Position numbers and translations under genes: made by a program | Source: Aegilops tauschii subsp. strangulata | Taxonomy: Eukaryota; Streptophyta; Magnoliopsida; Poales; Poaceae | Length of the DNA: 64,000 nucleotides | Reading direction: 5' to 3' | Assembly (NCBI RefSeq): GCF_002575655.3 | Contig: NC_053040.3 | Span: forward strand, 152,211,148 to 152,275,147 | Notes under the pieces: model-generated | The model's database searches: none | What the model was told of the DNA's origin: nothing | What the model saw: only the letters and a program-made list of their open reading frames with translations | Part shown: positions 47,212 through 57,393 of the stretch, one piece after another | How the letters are laid out: the number at the start of each line of letters is the position of its first letter | How positions within the stretch are numbered: the first letter of the stretch is position 1

Positions 47212-48712
47212 TGATACGTCCATTTTGCATCATGCCTTTATATCGATATTTATTGCAATATGGGATGTTATTACACGTTATGTCACAATACTTATGCCTA
47301 TTCTCTCTTATTTTACAAGGTTTACATAAGGAGGGAGAATGCCGGCAGCTGGAATTCTAGGCTGGAAAAGGAGCAAATATTAGAGACCTATTCTGCACAA
47401 CTCCAAAAGTCCTGAAACTCCACGAAAGTCATTTTTGGAAATAATAAAAAATACTGAACGGAAGAAATACGTCAGGGGGGCCACCACCTGCCCACGAGGG
47501 TGGGGGCGCGCCCCCTGCCTCATGGGCCCCTGTTGGCTCTCCGGTGGCCATCTTCTGCTATATGAAGTCTTTCGTCGAGGAAAAATCATAAGCAACCTTT
47601 CGGGACGAGACACCCCCGCCACGAGGCGGAACCTTGGCGGAACCAATCTAGGGCTCCGGCAGAGCTGTTCTGCCGGGGACACTTCCCTCCGGGAGGGGGA
47701 AATCATCGCCATCGTCATCACTAACGCTCCTCTCATCGGGAGAGGGCAATCTCCATCAACATCTTCACCAGCACCATCTCCTCTCAAAACCCTAGTTCAT
47801 CTCTTGTATCCAATTCTTGTCTCCAAGTCCGGGATTGGTACTAGTAGGTTGCTAGTAGTGTTGATTACTCCTTGTAGTTGATGCTAGTTGGTTTATTTGG
47901 TGGAAGATCAGATGTTCAGATCCTATATGCATATTAATACCCCTCTGATTATGAACATGAATATGCTTTGTGAGTAGTTACGTTTGTTCCTGAGGACATG
48001 GGAGAAGTCTTGCTATTAGTAGTCATGTGAATTTGGTATTCGTTCGATATTTTGATGAGATGTATGTTGTCTATCCTGTAGTGGTGTTATGTGAACGTCG
48101 ACTACATAACACTTCACCATTATTTGGGCCTAGAGGAAGGCATTGGGAAGTAATAAGTAGATGATGGGTTGTTAGAGTGACAGAAGCTTAAACCCTAGTT
48201 TATGCGTTGCTTCGTAAGGGGCTGATTTGGATCCATATGTTTCATGCTATGGTTAGGTTTACCTTAATACTTTCGTTGTAGTAGCGGATGCTTGCAATAG
48301 AGGTTAATCATAAGAGGGATGCTTGTTCAAGTAAGAACAGCACCCAAGCACCGGTCCACCCACATATCAAATTATCAAAGTACCGAACGCGAATCATATG
48401 AACGTGATGAAAACTAGCTTGACGATAATTCCCATGTCTCCTCGGGAGCGCTTTTCTCTATATAAGAGTTTGTCCAGGCTTGTCCTTTGCTACGAAAAGG
48501 ATTGGGCCACCTTGCTGCACTTTATTTACTTTTGTTACTTGTTGCTCGTTACAAATTATCCTATCACAAAATTATCTGTTACCACTTATTTCAGTACTTG
48601 CAGAGAATACCTTGCTGAAAACCGCTTACCATTTCCTTCTGCTCCTCGTTGGGTTCGACACTCTTACTTATCAAAAGGACTATGATAGATCCCCTACACT
48701 TGTGGGTCATCA
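47212..48712 (+). repeat. Element F 5' LTR (1501 bp)
   Basis: Begins TGATACGTCCATTTTGC and ends CTTGTGGGTCATCA. Has a GC-rich hairpin at 47491-47528 and TATATGAA at 47559-47566 as promoter candidates. Confidence 0.94.
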
Positions 48713-48723
48713 AGACTCTTTTC

Positions 48724-48741
48724 TGGCGCCGTTGCCGAGGA
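48724..48741 (+). other. Primer binding site of element F (tRNA-Asp type)
   Basis: TGGCGCCGTTGCCGAGGA, one base different from the site in element A, 11 nt after the LTR. Confidence 0.85.
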
Positions 48742-48818
48742 GTGAAGCGCCTTTGGTAGGTGGAATTTGGTAAGGAAAAATTTATATAGTGTGCTGAAAT
48801 TTACCGTCACTTGTTACT

Positions 48819-50405
48819 ATGGAAAGTAATCCTCTGAGGGGCTTGTTCGGGGTATCTTCACCCCGACCAGTAGAGCAAAGAGTTGCTCCTCAACCTACTG
48901 AACCTATTGCAAACGAAAATGTAAATGAAAATGTCCACTTTGAGATTCCTTCAGGTATGTTAGAAAAACTGCTAGCTAATCCTTTTGTAGGAGATGGAGC
49001 AAAGCATCCTGATGAGCACCTAATATATGTGGATGAAGTTTGTGGATTATTTAAGCTTGCAGGTATACCCGATGATGTTGTTAAGAGGAAGGTCTTCCCT
49101 TTATCTTTGAAGGGAGATGCATCGACATGGTATAGGCTATGTGATGATACGGGGTCATGGAACTATAAACGATTGAAATTGGAATTTCATCAGAAATTTT
49201 ATCCTATGCATCTTGTTCATCGTGATCGCAATTATATATATAATTTTTGGCCTCGCGAAGGAGAAAGCATCGCTCAAGCTTTGGGGAGGCTTAAATCAAT
49301 GTTATATTCATGCCCCAATCATGAGCTCTCAAGAGAAATAATTATTCAAAGTTTTTATGCTCGGCTTTCTGATAACAATCGCACCATGCTCGATACTTCT
49401 TGTGCTGGCTCTTTTATGATGAAGACTATTGAATTCAAATGGAATTTATTGGATAGAATTAAACGCAAATCTAAAGATTGGGATCTCGATGAAGGTAAGG
49501 AGTCAGGTATGACACCTAAGTTTGATTGTGTTCAATCTTTTATGGATACCGATGTTTTCCATAAATTTAGCACTAAATATGGACTTGACTCTGAGATAGT
49601 AGCTTCATTCTGTGAATCTTTTGCTACTTATGTTGATCTCCCCAAGGAGAAGTGGTTTAAATATCACCCTCCCATAGAAGTAAAAGTAGCTGCACCTATT
49701 AAAGTTGAAGAAAAGACTATCACTTATAATGATCCTATTGTTCCTACTTCTTATGTTGAGAAACCACCTTTCCCTGTTAGGATAAAGGATCGTGCTAAAG
49801 CTTCTACTGTGGTTCGTAAAAGCAATATTAGAACTTACACACCTCCTGAGCAAATTAAAGTTGAACCTAATATTGCAATTGTTAAAGATCTCTTGTCTGA
49901 TAATATTGATGGGCATGTTATTCATTTCCGTGATGAAACTGCTAGAATTTCCAAACCTTGTGCTAAAGATAAACATAGACCTGTGGTAGGCATGCCTGTT
50001 ATTTCTGTTAAAATAGGAGATCATTGTTATCATGGCTTATGTGATATGGGTGCTAGTGCTAGTGCAATACCTTTTGACTTATACAAAGAAATTATGCATG
50101 AGATTGCACCTGCTGAGTTAGAAGATATTGATGTTACAATTAAACTTGCCAATAGAGATACTATTTCACCAATGGGAATTGTTAGAGATGTTGAAGTCTT
50201 GTGCGGGAAAACTAAATATCCTGCTGATTTTCTTGTTCTTGGTTCCCCACAAGATAGCTTTTGTCCCATTATATTTGGTAGACCCTTCCTGAACACTGTT
50301 AATGCTAAGATAGACTGCGAAAAGGATGTTGTTACTATTGGTTTGGGTCATATGTCTCATGCGTTTAATTTCTCTAAATTTCGTAGACAACACCGTGAAG
50401 AGTAA
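48819..50405 (+). CDS. gag-protease of element F
   Basis: 528 codons from ATG 48819 (MESNPLRGLFGVSSPRP) to TAA 50403-50405. The gag domain spans about residues 45-215 (KRKVFPLSLKGDASTWYRL, FHQKFYP, SFYARLSDNNRTMLD). After a long linker the aspartic protease begins near residue 405 with the active-site motif CDMGASASAIP and the later PIIFGRPFLNTVNAKID. The stop is followed in the same frame by sequence (LPSKDEIIGLASIAV) that continues into the polymerase, so in related copies gag-pol is probably one frame. No zinc knuckle was seen, usual for this lineage. Confidence 0.9.
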   Translation: MESNPLRGLFGVSSPRPVEQRVAPQPTEPIANENVNENVHFEIPSGMLEKLLANPFVGDGAKHPDEHLIYVDEVCGLFKLAGIPDDVVKRKVFPLSLKGDASTWYRLCDDTGSWNYKRLKLEFHQKFYPMHLVHRDRNYIYNFWPREGESIAQALGRLKSMLYSCPNHELSREIIIQSFYARLSDNNRTMLDTSCAGSFMMKTIEFKWNLLDRIKRKSKDWDLDEGKESGMTPKFDCVQSFMDTDVFHKFSTKYGLDSEIVASFCESFATYVDLPKEKWFKYHPPIEVKVAAPIKVEEKTITYNDPIVPTSYVEKPPFPVRIKDRAKASTVVRKSNIRTYTPPEQIKVEPNIAIVKDLLSDNIDGHVIHFRDETARISKPCAKDKHRPVVGMPVISVKIGDHCYHGLCDMGASASAIPFDLYKEIMHEIAPAELEDIDVTIKLANRDTISPMGIVRDVEVLCGKTKYPADFLVLGSPQDSFCPIIFGRPFLNTVNAKIDCEKDVVTIGLGHMSHAFNFSKFRRQHREE

Positions 50406-50957
50406 TTACCTAGTAAGGATGAAATTATTGGTCTTGCTTCTATTGCCGTACCTCCTAGTGATCCTTTAGAACAATATTTGCTAGAGCATGAAAATGATAT
50501 GTTTATGAATGAAAGAAGGGAAATAGATGAAGTGTTCTTTAAACAGGAACCTATCCTGAAACACAATTTGCCTGTTGAAATCCTAGGGGATCCTCCTCCA
50601 CCCAAGGGTGATCCCGTGTTTGAGCTCAAACCTTTACCTGATACTCTTAAATATGCTTATCTTGATGAGAAAAAGATATATCCTGTTATTATTAGTGCTA
50701 ACCTTTCAGATCATGAAGAATAAAGACTATTGAAAACTCTGAAGAAGCACCGTGCTGCTATTGGATATACTCTTGATGATCTTAAGGGCATTAGTCCCAC
50801 TCTATCTCAACATAAAACAAATTTGGAAGAAGATGCCAAACCAGTTCGTGAACATCAACGAAGGCTGAATCCTAAGATGAAAGAAGTGGTAAGAAAAGAA
50901 TTACTAAAGCTCCTTGAGGCAGGTATAATTTATCCCGTTGCTGACAGTCAGTGGTAA
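50406..50957 (+). pseudogene. Element F polyprotein between protease and polymerase
   Basis: Same frame as gag, with a TAA at 50721-50723 where a sense codon is expected. Carries FKQEPILKHNLPVEILGDPP, then KKHRAAIGYTLDDLKGISP and [20 protein letters not shown], the N-terminal start of the Athila reverse transcriptase. The frame is lost at 50955 by a single missing base (TGGTAAGT, expected TGGGTAAGT). Confidence 0.88.
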
Positions 50958-53569
50958 GTCCTGTCCATTGTGTCCCTAAGAAGGGAGGTATTACCGTCTT
51001 TCCTAATGATAAAGATGAATTGATTCCACAAAGAATTATTACAGGTTATAGGATGGTAATTGATTTATGCAAATTAAATAAAGCTACTAAGAAAGATCAT
51101 TACCCCTTACCTTTTATCGATCAAATGCTAGAAAGATTATCTAAACATACACATTTTTGCTTTCTAGATGGTTATTCTAGTTTCTCTCAAATACCTGTGC
51201 CAGCCAATGATCAGTCAAAGACTACTTTTACTTGCCCTTTTGGTACTTTTGCTTATAGACGTATGCCTTTTGGTTTATGTAATTCACCTGCTACCTTTCA
51301 AAGATGTATGATGGCTATATTCTCTGACTTTTGTGAAAAGATTTGTGAGGTTTTCATGGACGACTTCTCCGTCTATGGATCCTCTTTTGATGATTTCTTG
51401 AGCAACCATGATCGAGTTTTGCAGAGATGTGAAGAAACTAATCTTGTCTTGAATTGGGAAAAGTGCCACTTTATGGTTAATGAAGGCATTGTCTTGGGGC
51501 ATAAAGTTTCTGAAAGAGGTATTGAGGTTGATAAAGCCAAGGTTGATGCTATTGAAAAGATGCCATGTCCCAAGGACATCAAAGGTATAAGAAGTTTCCT
51601 TGGTCACGCCGGATTTTATAGGAGGTTCATTAAGGACTTCTCAAAAATTTCTCGGCCTCTGACTAATTTATTACAAAAAGATATACCATTTGTCTTTGAT
51701 GATGATTGTGTAGAAGCATTTGAAATACTTAAGAAAGCATTGATCTCTACACCTATTGTCCAACCACCTGATTGGAATTTACCCTTTGAAATTATGTGTG
51801 ATGCTAGTGATTATGCTGTAAGTGCTGTTCTAGGGCAAAGAGTTGATAAGAAATTAAATGTTATTCAATATGCTAGTAAGACTCTAGACAATGCTCAAAG
51901 AAATTATGCTACTACTGAAAAAGAATTCTTAGCAGTTGTATTTGCTTGTGATAAGTTCAGACCTTATATTGTTGATTCTAAAGTAACTATTCACACGGAT
52001 CATGCTGCTATTAAATATCTTATGGAAAAGAAAGATGCTAAACCTAGACTTATTAGATGGGTTCTCCTGCTACAAGAATTTGATTTGCATATTGTTGATA
52101 GAAAGGGAGCTGAGAACCCCGTTGCAGACAACTTGTCTAGGTTAGAAAATGTTCTTGATGACCCACTACCTATTGATGATAGCTTTCCTGATGAGCAATT
52201 AAATGTCATAAATGCCTCTTGTAGTACTCCGTGGTATGCTGATTATGCTAATTATATTGTGGCTAAATTTATACCACCTAGTTTCACATACCAGCAAAAG
52301 AAAAAATTCTTCTATGATTTGAGACATTACTTTTGGGATGACCCACATCTTTATAAAGAAGGAGTAGATGGTGTTATTAGACGTTGTGTACCTGAGCATG
52401 AACAGGAACAGATCCTACGCAAGTGTCACTCCGAGGCATATGGAGGACACCACGCTGGAGATAGAACTGCACATAAGGTATTGCAATCTGGTTTTTATTG
52501 GCCTACTCTCTTCAAGGATGCTCGTAAGTTTGTCTTATCTTGTGATGAATGCCAAAGAATTGGTAACATTAGTAGACGTCAAGAAATGCCTATGAACTAT
52601 TCACTTGTTATTGAACCATTTGATGTTTGGGGCTTTGATTATATGGGACCTTTTCCTGCCTCTAATGGATACACACATATTTTAGTTGCTGTTGATTACG
52701 TTACTAAGTGGGTAGAAGCTATTCCAACTAGTAGTGCTGATCATAACACTTCTATTAAAATGTTTAAAGAAGTTGTTTTTCCAAGGTTTGGAGTCCCTAG
52801 ATATTTAATGACTGATGGTGGTTCACATTTTATTCATGGTGCTTTTCGTAAAATGCTTGCTAAGTATGATGTTAACCATAGAATTGCATCTCCTTATCAC
52901 CCGCGGTCTAGTGGTCAAGTAGAATTGAGTAATAGAGAGCTCAAATTAATTTTGCAAAAGACTGTTAATAGATCTAGAAAGAATTGGTCAAAGAAACTTG
53001 ATGATGCATTATGGGCCTACAGAACTGCATATAAAAATCCTATGGGTATGTCTCCGTATAAAATGGTTTATGGAAAAGCATGTCATTTACCTCTCGAACT
53101 AGGACATAAGGCTTATTGGGCTATTAAAGAGCTCAATTATGATTTCAAACTTGCCGGTGAGAAGAGGTTATTTGATATTAGCTCACTTGATGAATGGAGA
53201 ACCCAAGCTTATGAAAATGCCAAGTTGTTTAAAGAAAAAGTTAAAAGATGGCATGACAAAAGGATACAAAAGCGTGAGTTTAATGTAGGTGACTATGTAT
53301 TGCTATACAACTCTCGTTTAAGATTTTTTGCAGGAAAACTTCTCTCTAAATGGGAAGGTCCTTACGTTATCGAGGAGGTCTATCGTTCCGGTGCCATAAA
53401 AATCAACAACTTCGAAGGCACAAATCCGAAGGTGGTGAACGGTCAAAGAATCAAACATTATATCTCAGGTAATCCCATAAATGTTGAAACCAATGTTATT
53501 GAAACCGTAACCCCGGAGGAATACATAAGGGACACTTTCCGAAACGTTTCAGACTCCGAAAAGGAATAG
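50951..53569 (+). CDS. Element F reverse transcriptase, RNase H and integrase
   Basis: 872 codons without a stop. Reverse transcriptase: FLDG at residues 71-74 and the catalytic FMDD at 135-138. RNase H follows ([44 protein letters not shown]). The integrase HHCC finger begins near 490 ([27 protein letters not shown]). The core has Asp in FDYMGP (about 561), Asp in TDGG (about 620) and Glu in [11 protein letters not shown] (about 657). The C-terminal GPY/F-like part is [16 protein letters not shown]. All catalytic residues look intact, so this portion could still supply enzymes if expressed by readthrough. The Met start is the frame's start only; natural expression would be as part of a polyprotein. 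Confidence 0.95.
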   Translation: MVSPVHCVPKKGGITVFPNDKDELIPQRIITGYRMVIDLCKLNKATKKDHYPLPFIDQMLERLSKHTHFCFLDGYSSFSQIPVPANDQSKTTFTCPFGTFAYRRMPFGLCNSPATFQRCMMAIFSDFCEKICEVFMDDFSVYGSSFDDFLSNHDRVLQRCEETNLVLNWEKCHFMVNEGIVLGHKVSERGIEVDKAKVDAIEKMPCPKDIKGIRSFLGHAGFYRRFIKDFSKISRPLTNLLQKDIPFVFDDDCVEAFEILKKALISTPIVQPPDWNLPFEIMCDASDYAVSAVLGQRVDKKLNVIQYASKTLDNAQRNYATTEKEFLAVVFACDKFRPYIVDSKVTIHTDHAAIKYLMEKKDAKPRLIRWVLLLQEFDLHIVDRKGAENPVADNLSRLENVLDDPLPIDDSFPDEQLNVINASCSTPWYADYANYIVAKFIPPSFTYQQKKKFFYDLRHYFWDDPHLYKEGVDGVIRRCVPEHEQEQILRKCHSEAYGGHHAGDRTAHKVLQSGFYWPTLFKDARKFVLSCDECQRIGNISRRQEMPMNYSLVIEPFDVWGFDYMGPFPASNGYTHILVAVDYVTKWVEAIPTSSADHNTSIKMFKEVVFPRFGVPRYLMTDGGSHFIHGAFRKMLAKYDVNHRIASPYHPRSSGQVELSNRELKLILQKTVNRSRKNWSKKLDDALWAYRTAYKNPMGMSPYKMVYGKACHLPLELGHKAYWAIKELNYDFKLAGEKRLFDISSLDEWRTQAYENAKLFKEKVKRWHDKRIQKREFNVGDYVLLYNSRLRFFAGKLLSKWEGPYVIEEVYRSGAIKINNFEGTNPKVVNGQRIKHYISGNPINVETNVIETVTPEEYIRDTFRNVSDSEKE

Positions 53570-53686
53570 GTATGTGGTACGGTAAGTAAACCGACTCCAA
53601 AACAATTTTTATGGCAATATTTCTCCGTTTTGGAATATTTAGAAAAATAGAAAAAATAAGAAGCAGTCCGGGAAGGACGCGAGGGC

Positions 53687-53741
53687 CCCACGAGGGTGGA
53701 GGGCGCGCCCTACCCCCCTGGGCGCGCCCCTACCTCGTGGG
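53687..53741 (+). promoter_or_regulatory. GC-rich hairpin before the accessory ORF of element F
   Basis: CCCACGAGG-like arm pairs with CCTCGTGGG (53733-53741), with an inner pair GGGCGCGCCC (53701-53710 and 53720-53729). The same hairpin type lies in the LTRs of A, B and F upstream of their TATA sequences. Role inferred only. Confidence 0.5.
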
Positions 53742-53806
53742 CACCTCGTGTGCTCTCCAGACTCCGTTTTCTTGCACGATACGTATTTTGGTTGGTAAAA
53801 ATTCAT

Positions 53807-53813
53807 TATATAA
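53807..53813 (+). promoter_or_regulatory. TATA-like box before the accessory ORF of element F
   Basis: TATATAA, 82 bp before the ATG at 53895 and 66 bp after the hairpin. Could be an internal promoter. Confidence 0.4.
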
Positions 53814-53894
53814 TCTCTCGAAGGTTTTGACCACCGTATCACGCAATTATCCTCTGTTCTTGTTTCGAGCTGTCCTGCTACAAATTAGAGCAAC

Positions 53895-54317
53895 ATGTCA
53901 TCCCAGGATTCGGAAGGAGAAAGCTATGTGGATGATTACCTTGCAGATCTTAAGGTCTATGGAGATGTGGAGCATTGTGGTTGGACTACGGAGGAAGAAG
54001 AGGACTATGAACCCAAGAGGAAGGAGGAGACGAGCTCAGATGAAGATGAAGCCCCATTACCTCAACCTGGGGACATGCATGTGGAGTTCAAAAAGTCAAG
54101 CCTCCCTGATAGAGCAAAGAAACCTAAGATCGAGTTTGTCCCTTTTCGTCTCTTGCAGGAAAACAAGCAGGAACTATGCAAAAGGATATTAAGCCTGGAG
54201 CAGGAGATTGATGACTTGAGGGATCAAAATTCCGTCCTCAAACGCAAATTAAGGAAGAAGCCTACGCCATCAACTAAACCATCACCACCATCTTCTTCCC
54301 CGAAGAAGGGGACATAA
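53895..54317 (+). CDS. Accessory ORF of element F, acidic coiled-coil protein
   Basis: 140 codons, intact, in the position where Athila-type elements carry their third (env-like) gene. Residues 1-70 are acidic (SQDSEGESYVDDYLADLKVY, TTEEEEDYEPKRKEETSSDE). Residues 95-125 are a predicted coiled coil (LCKRILSLEQEIDDLRDQNS). The C-terminus is Lys/Ser/Pro-rich. No signal peptide or membrane span, so it is not an envelope-like protein. Similar small ORFs occur, to my memory, in related grass elements; function unknown. Confidence 0.65.
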   Translation: MSSQDSEGESYVDDYLADLKVYGDVEHCGWTTEEEEDYEPKRKEETSSDEDEAPLPQPGDMHVEFKKSSLPDRAKKPKIEFVPFRLLQENKQELCKRILSLEQEIDDLRDQNSVLKRKLRKKPTPSTKPSPPSSSPKKGT

Positions 54318-55886
54318 TCACATGGGTATGGGCACTCCCCTTGGCAACTGCCAAGCTTGGGGGAGGTGCCCCGGTATCGTATCACCATCACACTCCTATC
54401 TTTACCGCTTTCTTAGTTCGATCCTATTAGTAGTATCTTGATCTAGTAGAGTAAAGTTTATGGCATGATCTAGTTTTGAGTTTTGCTTTATGATCTCTCT
54501 ATGTAATCGAGTTTGTGAGTTATATAATAAAGATTAGTGTTGAGTCAAGGGCTTGATTATTTTGCCATGATCTTGAGTGAAAAAAAGGAAAAAAAGGGGG
54601 GGGGGATAATTAAAAGAAACAAAGAGATCATATTGATCTTATTGAGAGTAATGACTTCACATAGAAAGAGTATGATGATTAAAAATTGTTGGGAGTTGGC
54701 AAACATAGCTTTGGTCATCGTTGCAATTAATAGGAAGTAATAAGGAAAGAGAGGTTTCACATATAAATATACTATCTTGGACATCTTTTATAATTGGGAG
54801 CACTCATTAAAATATGACATGCTAAAGAGTTGATGTTGGACAAGGAAGACAACGTAATGAGTTATGTTTTCTTATATCTGAGATAAAGTATATTTTCATG
54901 GATCATCCAACATGTTGAGCTTGCCTTTCCCCCTCATTCTAGCCAAATTCTTTGCACCAAGTAGAGATACTACTTGTGCTTCCAAAAACCCTTAAACCAG
55001 TTTTGCCATGAGAGTCCACCATATCTACCTATGGATTGAGTAAGATCCTTCAAGTAAGTTGTCATCGGTGCAAGCAATAAAAATTGCTCTCTAAATATGT
55101 ATGATTGATTGGTGTGGAGGAAATAAACTTTATACGATCTTGTGATGTGGAAGAAATAAAATCGACGGACTGCATAATAAAGGTTCATATCACAAGTGGC
55201 AATATAAAGTGATGTTCTTTCGCATTAAGATTTTGTGCATCCAACCCTGAAAGTGCATGGCAACCTTTGCTTCCCTCTACGAAGGGCCTATCTTTTATTA
55301 TTATCTTCTTCCTTATGCAAGAGTCATGGTGATCTTCACCTTTCCTTTTTACATTTTATCCTTTGGCAAGCACAGGGTGTTGGAAAGATCCTGATAGATA
55401 TATCCAATTGGATGTAAGTCAGCATGAGTTATTATTGTTGACATTACCCTTGAGGTAAAAGGTTGGGAGGCGAAACTATAAGCCCCTATCTTTCTCTGTG
55501 TCCGATTAAAACTCCGTAACCACAAGTATTGCGTGAGTGTTAGCAATTATGAAAGACTAAAGGATAGTTGAGTATGTGGACTTGCTAGAAAGCTCTGACA
55601 TAGACTCTTTCTGATGTTATGATAAATTGCAATTGCTTCAATGACTGAGGTTATAGTTTGTTAGTTCTCAATAAAGTTTCTGATTCATACTTGGCATTGT
55701 GAATAGATTATTACTTGAGCATAAGAATCATATGACAATATCCATTTATGTTGCTGTTATGAGAATAATCATGATGCCCTCATATCCGTATTTTATTTTA
55801 TCGACACCTCTACCTCTAAATATGTGGACATATTTATCGTTATCGACTTCCGCTTGAGGACAAGCGAGGTCTAAGCTTGGGGGAGT
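54318..55886 (+). other. Element F 3' untranslated region
   Basis: 1.57 kb, AT-rich, no gene supported. Contains an A-rich run followed by a G10-G11 run at about 54576-54606. Ends CTAAGCTTGGGGGAGT (55871-55886), the polypurine tract. Confidence 0.8.
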
Positions 55887-57388
55887 TGATACGTCCATTT
55901 TGCATCATGCTTTTATATCGATATTTATTGCAATATGGGCTGTTATTACACGTTATGTCACAATACTTATGCCTATTCTCTCTTATTTTAGAAGGTTTAC
56001 ATAAGGAGGGAGAATGCTGGCAGCTGGAATTCTGGGCTGGAAAAGGAGCAAATATTAGAGATCTATTCTACACAACTCCAAAAGTCCTGAAACTCCACGA
56101 AAGTCATTTTTGGAAATAATAAAAAATACTGAACGGAAGAAATACGTTAGGGGGCCACCACCTGCCCACGAGGGTGGGGGGCGCGCCCCCTGCCTCGTGG
56201 GCCCCCTGTTGGCTCTCCGGTGGCCATCTTCTGCTATATGAAGTCTTTCGTCGAGGAAAAAATCATAAGCAACCTTTCGGGACGAGACTCCGCCGCCACG
56301 AGGCGGAACCTTGGCGGAACCAATCTAGGGCTCCGGCAGAGCTGTTCTGCCGGGGACACTTCCCTCCGGGAGGGGGAAATCATCGCCATCGTCATCACCA
56401 GCGCTCCTCTCATTGGGAGAGGGCAATCTCCATCAACATCTTCACCAGCACCATCTCCTCTCAAAACCCTAGTTCATCTCTTGTATCCAATTCTTGTCTC
56501 CAAGTCCGGGATTGGTACTAGTAGGTTGCTAGTAGTGTTGATTACTCCTTGTAGTTGATGCTAGTTGGTTTATTTGGTCGAAGATCATATGTTCAGATCC
56601 TATATGCATATTAATACCCCTTTGATTATGAACATGAATATGCTTTGTGAGTAGTTACGTTTGTTCCTGAGGACATGGGAGAAGTCTTGCTATTAGTAGT
56701 CATGTGAATTTGGTATTCGTTCGATATTTTGATGAGATGTATGTTGTCTATCCTCTAGTGGTGTTATGTGAACGTCGACTACATAACACTTCACCATTAT
56801 TTGGGCCTATAGGATGGCATTGGGAAGTAATAAGTAGATGATGGGTTGCTAGAGTGACAGAAGCTTAAACCCTAGTTTATGCGTTGCTTCGCAAGGGGCT
56901 GATTTGGATCCATATGTTTCATGCTATGGTTAGGTTTACCTTAATACTTTTGTTGTAGTTGTGGATGCTTTCAATAGAGGTTAATCATAAGAGGGATGCT
57001 TGTTCAAGTAAGAAAAGCACCCAAGCACCGGTCCACCCACATATCAAATTATCAAAGTACCGAACGCGAATCATATGAACGTGATGAAAACTAGCTTGAC
57101 GATAATTCCCATGTGTCCTCGGGAGCGCTTTTCTCTATATAAGAGTTTGTCCAGGCTTGTCCTTTGCTACAAAAAGGATTGGGCCACCGTGCTGCACTTT
57201 ATTTACTTTTGTTACTTGTTGCTTGTTACAAATTATCCTATCACAAAATAATCTGTTACCACTTATTTCAGTACTTGCAGAGAATACCTTGCTGAAAACC
57301 GCTTATCATTTCCTTCTGCTCCTCGTTGGGTTTGACACTCTACTTATCGAAAGGACTACGATAGATCCCCTACACTTGTGGGTCATCA
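55887..57388 (+). repeat. Element F 3' LTR (1502 bp)
   Basis: Matches the 5' LTR with scattered, mostly transition differences. Ends CTTGTGGGTCATCA followed by ACGTA. Confidence 0.94.
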
Positions 57389-57393
57389 ACGTA

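Larger units (their letters stand above)
47212..57388 (+). mobile_element. Gypsy element F, Athila-like, nearly complete, TSD ACGTA
   Basis: 10.2 kb. LTRs 47212-48712 and 55887-57388, primer site for tRNA-Asp, gag-protease, polymerase, RNase H, integrase, an accessory ORF, a 1.5-kb 3' region and a polypurine tract. ACGTA at 47207-47211 and 57389-57393 is a perfect target duplication. The LTRs differ by a few percent at most, so it is among the younger insertions. Two in-frame stops and one 1-bp deletion separate gag from polymerase. A and B resemble non-autonomous relatives of such an element but have different LTRs. Confidence 0.95.

Noticed and set aside
49605..50033. Minus-strand frame with Asn/Arg/Phe-rich sequence
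   Set aside because: Antisense shadow of the gag-protease of element F.
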